From NCBI GenBank assembly GCA_018398585.1, contig JAGTTD010000022.1:4986501-5050500 (forward strand): 64,000 nt of DNA, read 5' to 3'. The position numbers and the translations under genes are program-made. Numbering within the stretch: the stretch's first letter is position 1; each line of letters opens with the position of its first letter. Origin of the DNA: Simmondsia chinensis (lineage: Eukaryota > Streptophyta > Magnoliopsida > Caryophyllales > Simmondsiaceae). Below, piece after piece: positions 10,560 to 22,180 of this stretch. The notes below the pieces were generated by a model, which was given only the letters and a program-made list of their open reading frames with translations, had not been told where the DNA came from and made no database searches.

Positions 10560-11514
10560 TATGAAAATAACAAAAGTGATGGTTATATTTTGGCTGCATC
10601 TAATATTGATGGAGCTAGCTATATAATTGATTGCTCACTTAGATTTTAAAACAAAATGAGAACAAAAAGTAATAACTATGACTGAGATTTATGCAATTTT
10701 TTTTTTATTATCAACATTTTCGTAATAAGCCATATGGTCCAAGCAAACGTAAACATAAAAGCTATACTAGTTGACTCCCTGCATTGCATAGATGATATTT
10801 ATATTTGAAAAATTCAAAACTATACTAGTTGGGTCAAGAGACAAGCAGCTAACCTGATCTATATTTATTCTAGATCTGAAATGACCTAAATTTGAACGGG
10901 TATACCCAAACCCGACTCAAATGACCGAATTGTCACCTATGGCATCATTGATTAGATTTTCTTTAATGCCTTCAAATAAGGGTCAAGAAACAGTGTTAAA
11001 TGTCATTCAATACTTGGTACCCTTCTCTAGGTACTAATGCCTAATCAATTAATTTCGCTAAAGGAAACGGTAACGTTATTCTTAAAGTTACATCATTAAT
11101 TTTTAAAAAATTTGTGACTATTAACTTTTATAAGTCATATTATTACTCAGATAATAATAATTTTTACTCTAACAAAAAAATGTTAGATAAAGTACATTTA
11201 ATTGGTTTATTTGTTAACATGACAAAAAATATTGAATTATAAAAGATATTAAAAATTAATCACTTTTTATAATATATAACATTTACAATTAAATATATTT
11301 TAAAGTATAAATTGCAAAAGCCCCATGTCTTTTGTCTCAAAAATAAAAACCCTCTCACAAGTAAAAATCAAACACTTAATCACACAATTAAAAACCTAAT
11401 AAGCGATGCAACTTTTCAAACTTTCTTGTACTAAAATACAAAATCTATTAATATAAACAAAAATTTATGCAATCATGTATCTATACATTAGATATGAAAT
11501 CTTTATATTATGAA
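10560..11514. other. AT-rich, nothing recognised
   Basis: No ORF, RNA gene or terminal-repeat pair was found in this strongly AT-rich stretch. Confidence 0.4.
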
Positions 11515-11718
11515 AGTAATAGAATATGTCATTTAAGTACGGTGAGGTTTGAACGCTTATCTTATAAATATCCTAATATTTTAATATATAAAATGAGGTA
11601 TATCGAAGTAAAATTTAATAGGTCAAACGTCAAGAGGTTGAATTTATCACCCCTATATCCTTTACCAAAATTTAATGAATTACAATTGCAAATTCCTGAT
11701 GTGGAACATGACACAATT

Positions 11719-11893
11719 TTTTATAATGGAATTTTGGGCACATGTTAAAGTGCATTAATTGCACCATATTCCAGCATTTGATTGTTCAATGCAAAATTTA
11801 TTATTCTTACCTTTGCATTTGGCCAATCAAATGCTAGAATATCGTGCAATTAATGCACTAATGGGCACATGTTAGAAAGACCCTTTTATAATG
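11719..11893. mobile_element. Mutator-like MITE, CTAACATGTGCCC type, copy 2, 10-bp TSD
   Basis: The body is 11729-11883 (155 bp). The right end ...gggcacatgttagaaagaccc matches the 7709-7847 copy. The inner arms 'gtgcattaattgcac' and 'gcatttgattg' are inverted repeats. Identical ttttataatg copies flank it at 11719-11728 and 11884-11893. Compared with copy 1, the left tip lacks a 'ctaacatgtgccctaa' block, so the terminal repeat is asymmetric. Confidence 0.65.
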
Positions 11894-12303
11894 TATGCTA
11901 TCAAAATTCGGTAAATTTTTTTCATAATCCATTGAATTTTCTTAAAAACATTGACATAGCACATTCATATTATTGTAATCATATGACGTTGTGTATTTTT
12001 ATCTCCAAATTAGTATGGGTAAAGGAAATTCAATTAAAAAAAGAAAATGAAATGAAAATATAAAAGAAAAATGAAAAGGAAACAATTGCTTGGCCCACAT
12101 GCCCCTTACAAGTGTCACATCAGCATAATTTAACGTAATATTTAGCAAAGTTAGAACATCACAAAAGTATTTTAAAACTTTAGAATACTCCAAAAATATA
12201 TCGCTAAACCTTAAATTTTCTCTTTGTTTTTTGTATATAAATGGAGGATGGACAATTGATGTGTGTATAAAGTTATGGGAGAGAGGAGAAAAGATGTTAG
12301 GAT

Positions 12304-12594
12304 TAAGGCTCTGTTTCGTAGAATTGAAAATTAGATTATAGGAATGAATAATGTTCCGTTTTTCCATTGTTTGTTGTGTATTTGTTGACGGAAAATACTT
12401 TCCCACGGAAAAGGTTTTTAATCCGTGGGCGGAAACTGACTTCCCTTGTAAAATGGGGATTCATGATTCTAAATGGTGCAAAAACCTTTGCGGTATATGG
12501 ATTGGATCGAATCGAGATGAGTCGCATTGGAATGTAAATCTTTAACGTTATAACGTCGGAACAGAATTGGAGCGGGTAATCAAACAGAGCTTAA
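12304..12594. mobile_element. Tourist-like MITE, TSD TAA
   Basis: The body is 12307-12591 (285 bp), with ends GGCTCTGTTT and AAACAGAGCT flanked by TAA on each side. A 3-bp TAA target and GGCYCTGTTTGG-like termini are typical of PIF/Harbinger MITEs. Short ORFs inside overlap on both strands and are not coding. Confidence 0.6.
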
Positions 12595-13289
12595 TGTTAC
12601 TTATAGTCATTGTTTCAACAAAACAATTTTCATCTTGTTGATGAGGGAGTACCCCAAATGGGAGGAAAGTATGAGGAATCATGCTCTCGAGCTTTGGTCA
12701 ATGGAAACTTTAACCATTTAAAAATTGCATTGAGGAGGGTTTAATGTGCAAGACCTACATAATGAGTTACTGGGAGATGGCTATTTAGTGGTTATAACTA
12801 GATATTGTAATTCCAAAATTCACAGTAAATGAGGCATTTTTTTGGGTCTCATAAATTTTCTCTCTAATTGGGAAAAAGTTTTCACGTAAATATAATTATC
12901 TTGGTTTGTATTTGATTTTTCACTTTCATTATATTTGATGTGTGATTTTCCCCATCCTATACCACATAAGCATTTTCTATTGAAATTTGACATGATTTTG
13001 ACGAAAATTTCACCAAGTTACGCAAAATAGTACCTAGGTGATAATATTTCAAACTTCGGGGTATTTTCATTATATATATTGAAATGTAGGTGTATATATA
13101 TGATAGATACTCTAACATCAAGTTAAGGTTGTGTTTGGAGCCTAGAATTGGGGCTCAGGCTGAAATTGAGACCCAAAATTTCAATTATGTTGTTTGATTC
13201 ACCTGCTTGAATTAGAATTATAATTCCATTGCCCAATTCCATGGAATTAAATTTTAACTGAAAATCATACTTTTCAATTCCTATTTTAA

Positions 13290-13556
13290 CCCCGATCACC
13301 TAAAACTCAAAATGACCCTACTTGATTAACTCAAATCCAAGATGACTCAAAATCTAAAGACTTAGACATGCCCTAAAATTTGACCTGAATCTCAAAATCA
13401 CCCAACTCGAATGACTTGAACTTGAAATAAAAGTCCAAAGTGACCCAACTTGATTGAACCGAGACTCGAGATGACTCAAAATCCAGAAAATTAAACTACT
13501 CGACTTGAATATAATGTAAACAAGCTGCGTCGAAGTGGAAATGACCCGACTAAATT
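13290..13556. repeat. Degenerate repeats of a GACTCAAAATGACCCAA-like unit
   Basis: The motifs 'gactcaaaat', 'tgacccaact' and 'gacttgaa' recur irregularly from about 13290 to 13556 and again at 16512-16610, on both sides of the LINE at 13569-16525. The LINE therefore inserted into one such repeat tract. Confidence 0.6.
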
Positions 13557-13746
13557 GACTCAAAACTTTTTTTTCGATAATTGAGATTTCATTGATTATA
13601 AATGAAATTACAAGTCCTTATAGTATGAAAGGACAAATCAAAAGATCAAAAAAGGTGCATTCTCCAAAAGTACAAAATGTGGAGTGACAAAAATCTGATC
13701 TATACATTTTGATTTATGGTCTATACTTCTATACATATGCAATCGA

Positions 13747-14157
13747 TCATTCAGTCCATGCAATCAGCTGAGAGATTCTTGAAACTGCATTCTTGGCCAG
13801 AGAATCTGCTACTTGATTTGCTTCTCTTCTTTGATGGATGATGGATACCCAATTGAATTCTTTCCGAAGCATGTGAATTCTATTAATAATGTAGGTTAAT
13901 TTCCACAGGGATGCCTCGCTGTTGTTAACCCATGATACTGCATTTCTTGAGTCAGATTCAATGATCAATCTCTTCTCCTTCATACTTTCGCGCTGCACTG
14001 AGGTCTCTAATGCAACTTTGATAGCTTCAATCTCAGCGTAGTTTGAATCTTGAATTCCAATTGGTACTGAGAAAACACACAAAGTGTTGCTTTGACTATC
14101 TCTTAGAACTCCACCAACACCTACAAGTCCGGGTTTTCTGATTGAAGATCCATCCAC
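13747..14157 (-). pseudogene. LINE RNase H domain
   Basis: A 136-residue open segment with an RVT_3-type RNase H fold. It has an N-terminal MDGSS (first catalytic Asp), YAEIEAIKVAL (Glu), IIESDSRNAV (Asp), and EANQVADSLAKNA (final Asp) near the C-terminus. In plant L1-like LINEs this domain removes the RNA strand after reverse transcription. The domain looks nearly complete, but it is separated by a stop or frameshift from the zf-RVT segment at 14260-14853. Confidence 0.85.
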
Positions 14158-14259
14158 ATTCCATTTAAGTGTTCCAATCTCTAGAGGGGACCACTGAACT
14201 TCAGCTCTTGGTGCTTTTTGATTTGTCCATGCTGATATGCTATCAATGTTTGTGATGAT

Positions 14260-14853
14260 CTATTGGATTGAGTAAGGTACATCTTCATTCACAACTTTTA
14301 TCCATAGTGCTACACGATGCTCGGCAAGATCAATAATGTTTTGTATGGATGTTTGCTTGTCATTGAATACTATATCGTTTCTTGCAATCCAAATAGACCA
14401 TGTTACAGCAAAGAATTTTATGTACCAGCATTTGCCTTTGAAGTTTCTGTTGTGAGCTCCCTGCCAGTGATCAAACCATTGCCTTATTGTTGCAGGACAA
14501 ACAAGTCGCAGATTCCACCAAGAAGTCATTGCAGTCCACACTTTCCAGGCTACTTGACAGTGGAGAAAGAGGTGATCACCTGACTCAGGAGCTTGACTGC
14601 ACATTGGACATTCACTCATCTGTTCATCAATGATTTTGAGCTTTACAAGTCTGGATCTTGTGTTTACTCTATTCAGCAGCACAAACCACACAAAAAGCTC
14701 AACTTTTGGAGGTATAGATCCCTTCCAGAATCCTTTGATCACATGGGTTTCCCCACTTGCTCGGGCTTTCCAGACTGTTGAGCAAAAGGATTTCACTGAA
14801 TATGTTCCTCTTGAATCAAATCTCCAGAGGTCCAAGAAGTAGAAGAAGCTCAT
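14260..14853 (-). pseudogene. LINE zf-RVT (zinc-binding) region
   Basis: 197 residues matching the zinc-binding segment of plant LINE reverse transcriptases: GTYSVKS near the start, FWKGSIPPKVELFVW, NRVNTRSRLVK, then Cys/His ligands in CPMCSQ and HLFLHC, and a later WSIWIARNDIVF. It lies between the RT and RNase H parts in the expected order. Short + strand ORFs opposite it are shadows. Confidence 0.85.
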
Positions 14854-15373
14854 CTTTTAATGCTAACTCGAACATAAATAATTCCCTTCTCCAAATGAAG
14901 TTCCATTGCCAGAAGAGTCCATCCCAAAAGCCCATCTTACCAATTTTTTCGCCTTTCTGCTCTGATGCAAGATATAATCTGGAACATCTATCTTTTAGTG
15001 CTAAGTCATCAATCCAAATGTCTTCCCAAAATGATGTATTGAGCCCATTACCAATGATGAATGACCATCCTCTACTGATGCATGATTCAATTTGAGTGGA
15101 GCCTCTATGAAAATTCAGGATGTCATGCTAGATGGAAGGTGTTGCAACTTTTCTATTGCCAATGGCTACAATGTTTGCGGGTGCTCTATGAATACTTGAG
15201 ATGATCCTCTTCCAAAAAGCTTGACTTTCATCCGAGAATCTCCACCACCATTTGAATAACAAGCCTGCATTCTTCATCATGATATCACCAACTCCTAGTC
15301 CTCCTAGCTCCTTTGGTCTTTGTATGATCTCCCATTTTACAAGGGGTGTAGCTCTCTGATCTGAACATCCTTG

Positions 15374-16468
15374 TCAAAAGAAATCTCGCTGTATTATGTT
15401 GATTCTTTTAGCAACCATTTTTGGCATTTTGAATAAGGAAAGGTAGTACGTTGGAAGGTTTTGTAGTACTGCTTTCATGATTATGAGTCTACCTGCCTTT
15501 GATAGTGTTTTTGCTTTCCATCCTGCAAGCCTTCTCTGAATCCTTTCAATGACAGGATTCCAAGTCTTTATTCTTTTGCTATTTGCACCAAGTGGTAGCC
15601 CCAGATAAACAATTGGAAGTTTTCCTTTGGTGCATTGAAATATCTGTGCAGCTCTTGTGGCCCATAGCTCATTTTTGTTTAATGCAATGAGGGTTGATTT
15701 GTGATTGTTGATGGCTAGTCCAGACATTAGTTGAAAACAGCCAAGCAACCATCTGATTCTTCTTATTTCCTCCCCATGTGCATCAGTAAATATGATGGTA
15801 TATCATCAGTAAATTGAAGATGTGTGATTCTTTCACAGTTAGAACCAATTTCCATACCTTTGATGTGTCCGTTGTGCAATGCTTTCTTCATTATGCAGTT
15901 CAAGGCTTCAGCACCAAGGACAAAAAGGTAGGGGATATTGGGTCGCCTTGCCTTAGGCCTCTTTTCATTGGGATAAGTGGAGTTGGTGATCCATTGACAA
16001 GGATTGAGATAGTGGCTGTGCTTATACATATTTTCATCCATGTTCTCCATTTGTTGCCAAACCCCATTCTGAATAGGACCTCTTCAATGAAGTCCCACCT
16101 GATGGTGTCATAAGCTTCCTGAAATCAAGCTTTAAGATGACACCTTTTGCTTTTGCTCTTTTAGACCATTGTACAACCTCGTTTGCTATTAAAGCTCCAT
16201 CAAGAATTTGCCTGTTCTTCACATACGCTGTTTGAGACTCACCAATTAAGGATGGTAGCACAGGAACAAGTCTTCTTACTATGACCATTGCAATTATCTT
16301 GTACAAACATCCCACCATGCTTATCAGTCTGAACTCATCAAGTGTTACTGCTCCTGTTTTTTTTGCTATGAGTGTGACCCAAGTAACATTTGTTCTGCTC
16401 GGTAGCTCATAGGCATTGAAGAACCTCTTGACAAAGTCTATTATTTCTGGTCCAATGATGTCCCACAC
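15374..16468 (-). pseudogene. LINE reverse transcriptase, frameshifted
   Basis: Three overlapping open segments together cover the RT: 16034-16468 (WVTLIAKKTGA, FRLISMVGCLYKIIA, SQTAYVKNRQILDGALIANE, ILKLDFRK), 15763-16050 (polymerase motif as QFTDD where FADD is usual) and 15374-15748 (CFQLMSGLAINNHKSTL, YLGLPLGA, LSKAGRLIIMKAVLQNLPTYYLSLF). Frame changes are needed near 16040 and just after the QFTDD motif. The next 500 bases (14854-15373) still read as RT C-terminal sequence but are broken. Confidence 0.85.
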
Positions 16469-16624
16469 TTTCCTAATGAACTTGAAGTTGAAACCATCAT
16501 ATCCTGGAGCTTTTGAAATGACCCAGACTCAAAACTTAATATGACCCATACTCAAAATGACCCAACATATCTCAAATTCGGCCTAAGATGACTCGAAATT
16601 TGAAATGACACAAGTTTTTTGTAT

Positions 16625-16762
16625 ATGTTTCCGAGAACCTCCAACCTAAGGGGTGCAACACGAGAACTTCCCAGGAAGCCACCCATCTTGGTACTACTCT
16701 CGCCCAAACACGCTTAACTTTAGAGTTTTAATAGGATCCAGTGTTTGCATGTTGGTACTCTC
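16625..16762 (-). mobile_element. 5S-rRNA-derived SINE head
   Basis: Read on the minus strand, this is a diverged 5S rRNA copy: ggatcctattaaaactc, then the promoter region aaagttaagcgtgtttggg, gagagtagtacc and gatgggtggcttcctgggaa, ending ctcgtgttgcacccct like true 5S RNA. It continues into ggttggaggttctcggaaac, the start of the SINE body shared by other copies. The 3' part and tail are missing. It is too diverged, and fused to SINE sequence, to be a functional 5S gene. Confidence 0.7.
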
Positions 16763-16764
16763 TT

Positions 16765-17630
16765 AGGTAATAATATTATGTGATATATATGATATATAAG
16801 TGAATATATTATTTAAAACATTGCTCTTCTTTATACCATAAGATGGAGATGATATGATCTTTAATGGCAACTTCACCGAATTGAATACTGAACTATATTT
16901 CTTTCTTACCGTAAAGCTGAGGAAACTGCACGTGACTCTCTGCTGACTTGTTCACATTTTTGTCAACAATTTGTACAACACAATTAAGTGTACCATTCTC
17001 CATTGTTGTAAAAACATATCGGATCGTGTTTAAAAAAAAAAAAAAAACAAATACTTGGTCAAACACGAGTACATTTTTAGTGCATTGGCAGTATCTTTTC
17101 TTTTACAACTCCACTATGAGGTTCATACCGGACTCACAAGCAAAGTGTTTAACATTGCTTAAACTCAATAGCGGTGACTTATAAAGAGAATTTGAGTTCT
17201 AGTCGACTTTTTGTAGCTCTAAATAAGTTTAGTTCAATATAAGTTACTAGTATACCTGATATTATTTTGCATCAAATGTATAACTATCATTTAATTAGTG
17301 AGCTGTACTAAAATCTAATGTGCCTTTATCGATTGATTGTTGAGCTAATATTGATCCCGCGGTGAGTTTCTAATTAGTTCTAACATACTATTTAGAAATT
17401 TAACGTATTGAGCACCTTATTTAAACTTCGCTAGTCAAAGTTATGAAGCCTACTTAATTTCAACTCATTTACTTATCTAATAGTTACTAGAATACTTAGT
17501 GACGTTCGAAGCCAAGAGAATATATGAGGGCGAGAACCAAAACCACAATGGACGATTCCACATGGAGATGTATGAATAATACGACAATGCCCCGCCATGG
17601 GGTTTCCCACGGAGGTCAAAAGGATAAGGA
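16765..17630. other. AT-rich, nothing recognised
   Basis: No conserved domain, RNA gene or repeat pair was found. A poly-A tract occurs at about 17031-17046. Short ORFs here lack any family signature. Confidence 0.35.
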
Positions 17631-17631
17631 T

Positions 17632-18205
17632 TGTTAGAGTACAAAATTATTTTTAAACCTTCACCCATTAATTTAAACTTTTATAATTATCAGTTCCTTG
17701 ACATGGTATGGGAGGGCCTGAACATTATCCACGAGTTGGAATGCCAATAGCTCCCACTCTAAATCTTAGCATATTTCAAGCACAAGATGTGTGGGTGCAT
17801 GCATGTGAATTTTGATGGTTTTGATGCACTTTCGCTAAGTGCCTTGCTTCAATAGATTTATGGCTTCGTTGTCCTGTCTTTTGGTTAGTCATGTTTATGT
17901 CTCTTGCCTAGTGGTGTTAGAGGCTCGTTGTATTTTGCCTATTTTTACTTGTCTTTCTGTTTGTATGGTTTTGTTGTTTTAATCTCCGTTCTTTTTCGAG
18001 TTGACTTAGGGCTCGCTTGGTCGAGTTGCCTGCTATGTATCGCGATTCTGTTGCTAATTAACCAAAAAAATTTGGATGCATGCATGTGTATTATTTATGC
18101 TTCAAATCCGATAAGCGTTTGCATGAAGGGGTATTTTAAAGTGTAAAATTATTTTTGGATCTTCACTCATCAGCTTAAATTTTTGAAATAATTAGTTCCT
18201 TATGT
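17632..18205 (+). mobile_element. TRIM copy split by a LINE 3' tail
   Basis: The 5' LTR is 17632-17703 (TGTTAGAG...TTGACA), with a degenerate primer site tggtatgggaggg. The core reads 'caagcacaagatgtgtggg', as in the TRIM at 5485. The core is interrupted by a LINE tail (17808-18076), then resumes and ends in a degraded 3' LTR at about 18132-18204. A further partial LTR end follows near 18215-18260. Confidence 0.6.
17796..18088 (+). mobile_element. 5'-truncated LINE 3' tail, 12-bp TSD
   Basis: The insert 17808-18076 carries a LINE 3' UTR that ends in 'tatcgcgattctgttgc' plus an A-rich tail (accaaaaaaa). It is flanked by tgcatgcatgtg at 17796-17807 and 18077-18088. A related tail is at 18816-19095. 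No coding sequence is included. Confidence 0.7.
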
Positions 18206-18539
18206 AAGTAGAGTTGGCATATCTAGGGTTTGAAATAATTAGTTCCTCGTGTAAGCAGAGTTGGCATATCCAGGGTTCGAATAAATCAAAACTTTCCTCT
18301 CCTCCTACCTTAGGTCGAGAAAGATGTAGCCAAAATAGTTAAGTCTCTCATGATTAGACATCATTTCATGAGAATGGAGCCTAGGACATTGTAAGTGATA
18401 ATGACTCAGGGTCTTCCGGTGCCCCAAGTTTTCGCCGGAGTTTGAGCCCCCCACCTTTGCAAGACCCCATGAGTAGACGAAAGTTCACCCAAAAATTTCT
18501 CAGTGTCGGTGCCGTTTATGGAGTAGTCCAGCATAATTA

Positions 18540-19095
18540 GGCAAAATAGGGAAAAAGTGAGGGCAGATTGTCAGATCCCTAAGTTAATTGGTTGCGACAA
18601 AAGAGGGTAGGAGAGCGCAGAAGCGTAGGATGAAAGGGTAAGCTAAGCGGGAGCTACAAGACTTCCTAAAGGATATGCCACCCAGGGACAGCTCGAAGAG
18701 ATCTGCGAAAGCCTCTAGCAAACAGAAAAAGAGGAATATGGGGAAAAGGGAGATAGTATTAAAGATGTCGATAAGCTCCTTACTGCGGAGTGCACGTGGG
18801 AGATGGGGAAAAGAGTAGGGCTGGGTTATGATGGTTTTGATCCGCTTATAATTGAGCTCCTTACTTTGATAGATTAGGGGCGTGGCTGTCCTATATTCCT
18901 ATCCTGTGGTTTTCAAGTCCTTCTTAGTGGTGTTTGAGGCTCTTAGTGTTTACCTGTTTTTGCTTATATTCGTGTTTGTACTGTTTCTGTTGTTTGATCC
19001 CCGTTCTTATACGGGTTGACATAGGGCTCATTTATTAGAATTGTCTGCTTTGTATCGCGACTCTGTCGGAAAAAAAAAAAAAGAAAAAAAAACTT
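18540..19095 (+). mobile_element. LINE remnant: ORF1-like piece and 3' tail with poly-A
   Basis: An A-rich tail (about 19070-19093) closes a 3' UTR related to 17808-18076: 'ttgatccccgttctta', 'gacatagggctca', 'tgtatcgcgactctgtc'. Upstream, 18640-18815 keeps a basic reading frame (DFLKDMPPRDSSKRSAK, SKQKKRNMGKREI) that could come from the C-terminus of a LINE ORF1. The ORF1 call is an inference; the 3' tail is well supported. Confidence 0.5.
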
Positions 19096-19607
19096 AACTG
19101 AGGTACTAAATATATATTTTGTGTACCAATAATACAATAGTAATTCAAGTTCATTTAGGGGTGAGCTCCACTCCACCCAGTGTTTCAAACTTAATTATTA
19201 TTCCTGATACGAACCCCAAAAAAGAGAGAAAGGATTCACATCGGTGGGAACATAAGAGAAAATGTCAAAATATATGTCACATGAGTTATTCTATCTATTG
19301 TTAATTAATTTTGGGATAGAAATTTCTTTGATATGTAATAATGGTATCAAAATCGTCGATCTTTGGATCGATTTCAAGGAGACCGGTTTGTTATAGGATG
19401 GACAGTGCTTCGGAGTCTTGCTCGGCTTGGTATGGGACCGGCAGTGCTCGATGAACCACATGTAATAGACCCAAGTTTCATAAAGGATTACCTAGGAGTG
19501 ACCTATCTAGAGTAGAATGAAACCGTTTACAAGAGAAATGGACTACCTTCTCAATTAGTTTTAGGATAAAATCTTCTCCCACACGTAACACTTATCATCA
19601 TTTAGAG

Positions 19608-20085
19608 GGTTTTTTTTTTTTAAACTAAAAACTACCAAAATTTTAGGTACGGTTTTAAAAAATTATCTATATTTTTTAATTTTTCAAAAAATTATATAAA
19701 CTTTTCAAAATTTTTTAATATCACACCTTAAAATGCCGATGTCCTTAATATCCGTTAGTTTTTGCTTACGTGGTCTTTGATAAAAAGGATAATAATATTT
19801 AAATATTCAAATTTATATTTAAAATAATTCTAAATATTTTTTAAAATTATTTTAAATATATCCAAAATTTGTATATATTTTTAAAAATATTTTTTAAAAT
19901 ATCACGTTAGCAAAAACTAATGGACATTAACATGTTAATATTAAAGTGTGACATTAAAAAATTTAAAACATATAGGTGTGATTTAAAAAATTTAAAACAT
20001 ATAGGTATGATTTAAAAAATTCAAAAATTTAGGTAATTTTTTAAAACTGAACCTAAAATTCTGATAATTTTTAATAAAAAAATTA
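19608..20085. mobile_element. Long-TIR MITE
   Basis: The left arm (aaactaccaaaattttaggt at 19628) and right arm (the inverse of acctaaaattctgataattt at 20052) form inverted repeats that continue inward through 'ttagtttttgctta' and 'gcaaaaactaa' for about 150 bp. The right arm has a local duplication of 'tttaaaacataggt'. No coding sequence. TSD not fixed. Confidence 0.5.
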
Positions 20086-20339
20086 CAAGAATATAAATTA
20101 TATATAAATTAATTTATTTTTGATAAAGTGAGCGGCAAATAATATCTGAAATATACGCCGGCGAAGGGACTGAGTCAGACGGTAACGGGTCACGCGGCAA
20201 CTCAGTTAGGAGTACACACACACACACAATCTCTGTTTAAATTCAACTGCAGCACTGGTCAACGGAATTTAGTCCCCATACTTCCATTTTTCTCCTCCAA
20301 TATCTCACTTATTTACAGATATGCCCCTCCCCCCCACCA

Positions 20340-20519
20340 TACGAAAAGTGAATCTCTATCTCCTCTCCCTCTCTTCTCTCTCTCTCTCTTCCCCTCTCTC
20401 TCCCCCCCCTCTGATTGAAATCATCGCTGGAAAGGCTTCTGTGCATCTCTGAGAGGTTAGAGGGAGCGAGACAGGAGAGAGAACGAATGAGGGATCTTTT
20501 CTGGTGACGTGATCGAGAA
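20340..20519 (+). promoter_or_regulatory. Inferred 5' UTR exon and CT-rich promoter region of the DUF4378 gene
   Basis: A CT-rich patch (20355-20412) of the kind common near plant transcription starts precedes a purine-rich segment that ends in a donor-like GAGAA|gtaagt at 20519/20520. The matching acceptor would be caaatag|gatact at 23662, 34 bases before the ATG. The intron would be 3.1 kb. A second CT-rich patch at 21549-21635 is an alternative promoter. This is inference from composition and splice motifs only; cDNA would decide. Confidence 0.35.
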
Positions 20520-20589
20520 GTAAGTGTAGGAAATTTTTTTTTTTTTTTTCTCTTTTTGTTGCCTAATTGGTAATGCCTTTTTGTGGGTG

Positions 20590-20650
20590 GGTTATGTCTC
20601 TCGAACTCATGACATCTTAACCGCTAGGCTATATAGGGAAGAACGAGGGT
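20590..20650 (-). repeat. tRNA-like SINE head fragment
   Basis: On the minus strand: a box-A-like tagcctagcggttaag and a box-B-like gagttcgagagac at tRNA-like spacing. No cloverleaf is complete, so it is a SINE or tRNA relic rather than a tRNA gene. Confidence 0.4.
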
Positions 20651-20727
20651 AAACAATTGGAACTTATATTCTCTAATCATTATTAATTCTTTCAAAAAAT
20701 CGGAATTAATTTATTTAGCTCCTTAAG

Positions 20728-21026
20728 TAAGGCCTCGTTTGGTTGCCACATGTTAGAAGTTATATTTTTTGGGAATTTAATTCCTTTATCAACTTCTCGG
20801 GAAGTACGTAAAAGATATTTGGTTGTCAAGATGGGAAATAGAACTTTCATGGAAAGATTAGTTAAAAATAAATAAATTAAAACTTAATTAGAGGCTAGGT
20901 AAATTACTTACTGTATTTTGAAAGAATTGAAAAATGCTTCTTTCTAACCAAATAAGAGCCCAAATCCATACTACTCATAAATTTCTACTTCTGAAGTTTA
21001 CTCTCTACATACCAAACGAGGCTTGA
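20728..21026. mobile_element. Tourist-like MITE, GGCCTCGTTTGGT ends
   Basis: The left end GGCCTCGTTTGGT (20731-20743) and right end ACCAAACGAGGC (21011-21022) are inverted repeats. The flanks are taa and ttga, so the 3-bp target is only approximate. Non-coding. It lies in the inferred first intron of the DUF4378 gene. Confidence 0.6.
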
Positions 21027-22049
21027 GTTCTATTTACCTAAAGCAAGTTTTATTTTTAATTATGATGAACAATTATTTTATACTTATTTTTTAAAAAATT
21101 AACACATAAATTAAATTTTTTAATAATACAATCTCTTATAAGAATTTGTTTCTTGTGGCAATGAAATAGAACTAAATCAAAAAGTACCAAGAAATTTTAT
21201 TTACATTCGTAGAAGGAATACTATTATTGTCAGGATAAAGTTATTATTATCAAGATAAGATCATAAATTTTAAGATAATTTTATAAATAAATAATTTTTA
21301 TTATTTATAAGTTATATTATTAATTTAATAATAATAATTTTATTATAATAATAACTGTGAGGTAGAAATTGTACCGAATTAGGCCAAACAAAGAAGCAAT
21401 TTCTGATATGATTGAAGAAATGAAGTGTTGGAGCGAAAGAAATTGATTGCTTTTCTAGGAACTGTACCCAATTAGGGCAAAAAAAGCATCAATTTTTAAT
21501 TTGATTGAAGGTGGGGGGCCCCTAATTGCTTTGCTGTCCCCAAATCAGAACTATTTCACTTGCCCCCTCTCCCTCTCTCTCTCTACCCCTCCTTTTACCC
21601 TTCACCCTCTCTCTCTCTCTCTCTTTCCTTCTCTGTATGTTCTGTTGTACACTTTCCTGTGTCTTTCATGGCTACCCACTTTGCAATTTTCCACTATTAA
21701 AATCAAAAGGAGAAGTGGGTCGGTGTTGAAATTTGCACCCGCCCAAATTTAGGGTTCCTTTTTTTTGAAATTTGGGTCAGTGTAGGCTAAAAAGGGGAGA
21801 TTCCAGTGTCTTCTAATGATTACTATCTGGCATACTGTTGAAGTTTGGAATATGATGAATTTGTATGTTTATATAGTTGATTTTGTGATGAGACGGTTGA
21901 ATTTTGGATCCTCTTTTGGGAGGATTTACCCATTTTTTGGCTTGAGGGATTGAGGTTTTCAGGAAAAAAAAAATGGATTTTTTTTTTTTTTAAAGTTTTT
22001 CTTGAGTTTTGAATTTAGTGAAGGGTGATTTGGCTTGTGGGTTTTTAGG

Positions 22050-22180
22050 GTTGGGATCATTCAGATACAGCCTGCGGGATAGTCCGTTGTAGCGTAAGGC
22101 TGCGAACATCTCCCGCCCCCCAAGTCATGCATTGTCGGGAGTCTCTTTGAGGCACTGTTGCACTGGGTAATTTGTCGTTG
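22050..22180 (+). mobile_element. Diverged Au-like SINE body
   Basis: It contains the shared SINE block in a diverged form: gtaaggctgcgaacatctcc, then cgggagtctctttgaggcac, cactgggt and a ttgtcgttgtt tail. No head is recognisable. It lies in the inferred first intron of the DUF4378 gene. Confidence 0.55.

Larger units (their letters stand above)
11515..13135. mobile_element. Possible large fold-back element with nested MITEs
   Basis: The left arm (about 11529-11602, 'catttaagtacggtgaggtt...') and the right arm (about 13018-13130, in reverse) resemble the two arms of the Mutator-like MITE at 6378-6981. If these are the two ends of one element, it has been enlarged by the MITEs at 11729-11883 and 12307-12591 and by unassigned sequence. 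They could equally be two separate solo arms. Confidence 0.3.
13557..16537 (-). mobile_element. 5'-truncated LINE (L1-like, with RNase H), 12-bp TSD
   Basis: A minus-strand non-LTR retrotransposon between identical gactcaaaactt copies at 13557-13568 and 16526-16537. A short T-run at 13567-13574 (poly-A on the minus strand) marks its 3' end. The 5' end is truncated inside the reverse transcriptase, just before a PGYDGFNFKF-like motif. Order on the minus strand: RT, zf-RVT, RNase H. The frame is broken several times, so it is inactive. Confidence 0.85.

Noticed and set aside
16925..17185. 78-residue + strand ORF
   Set aside because: Includes a poly-Lys from an A-run and shows no family signature.
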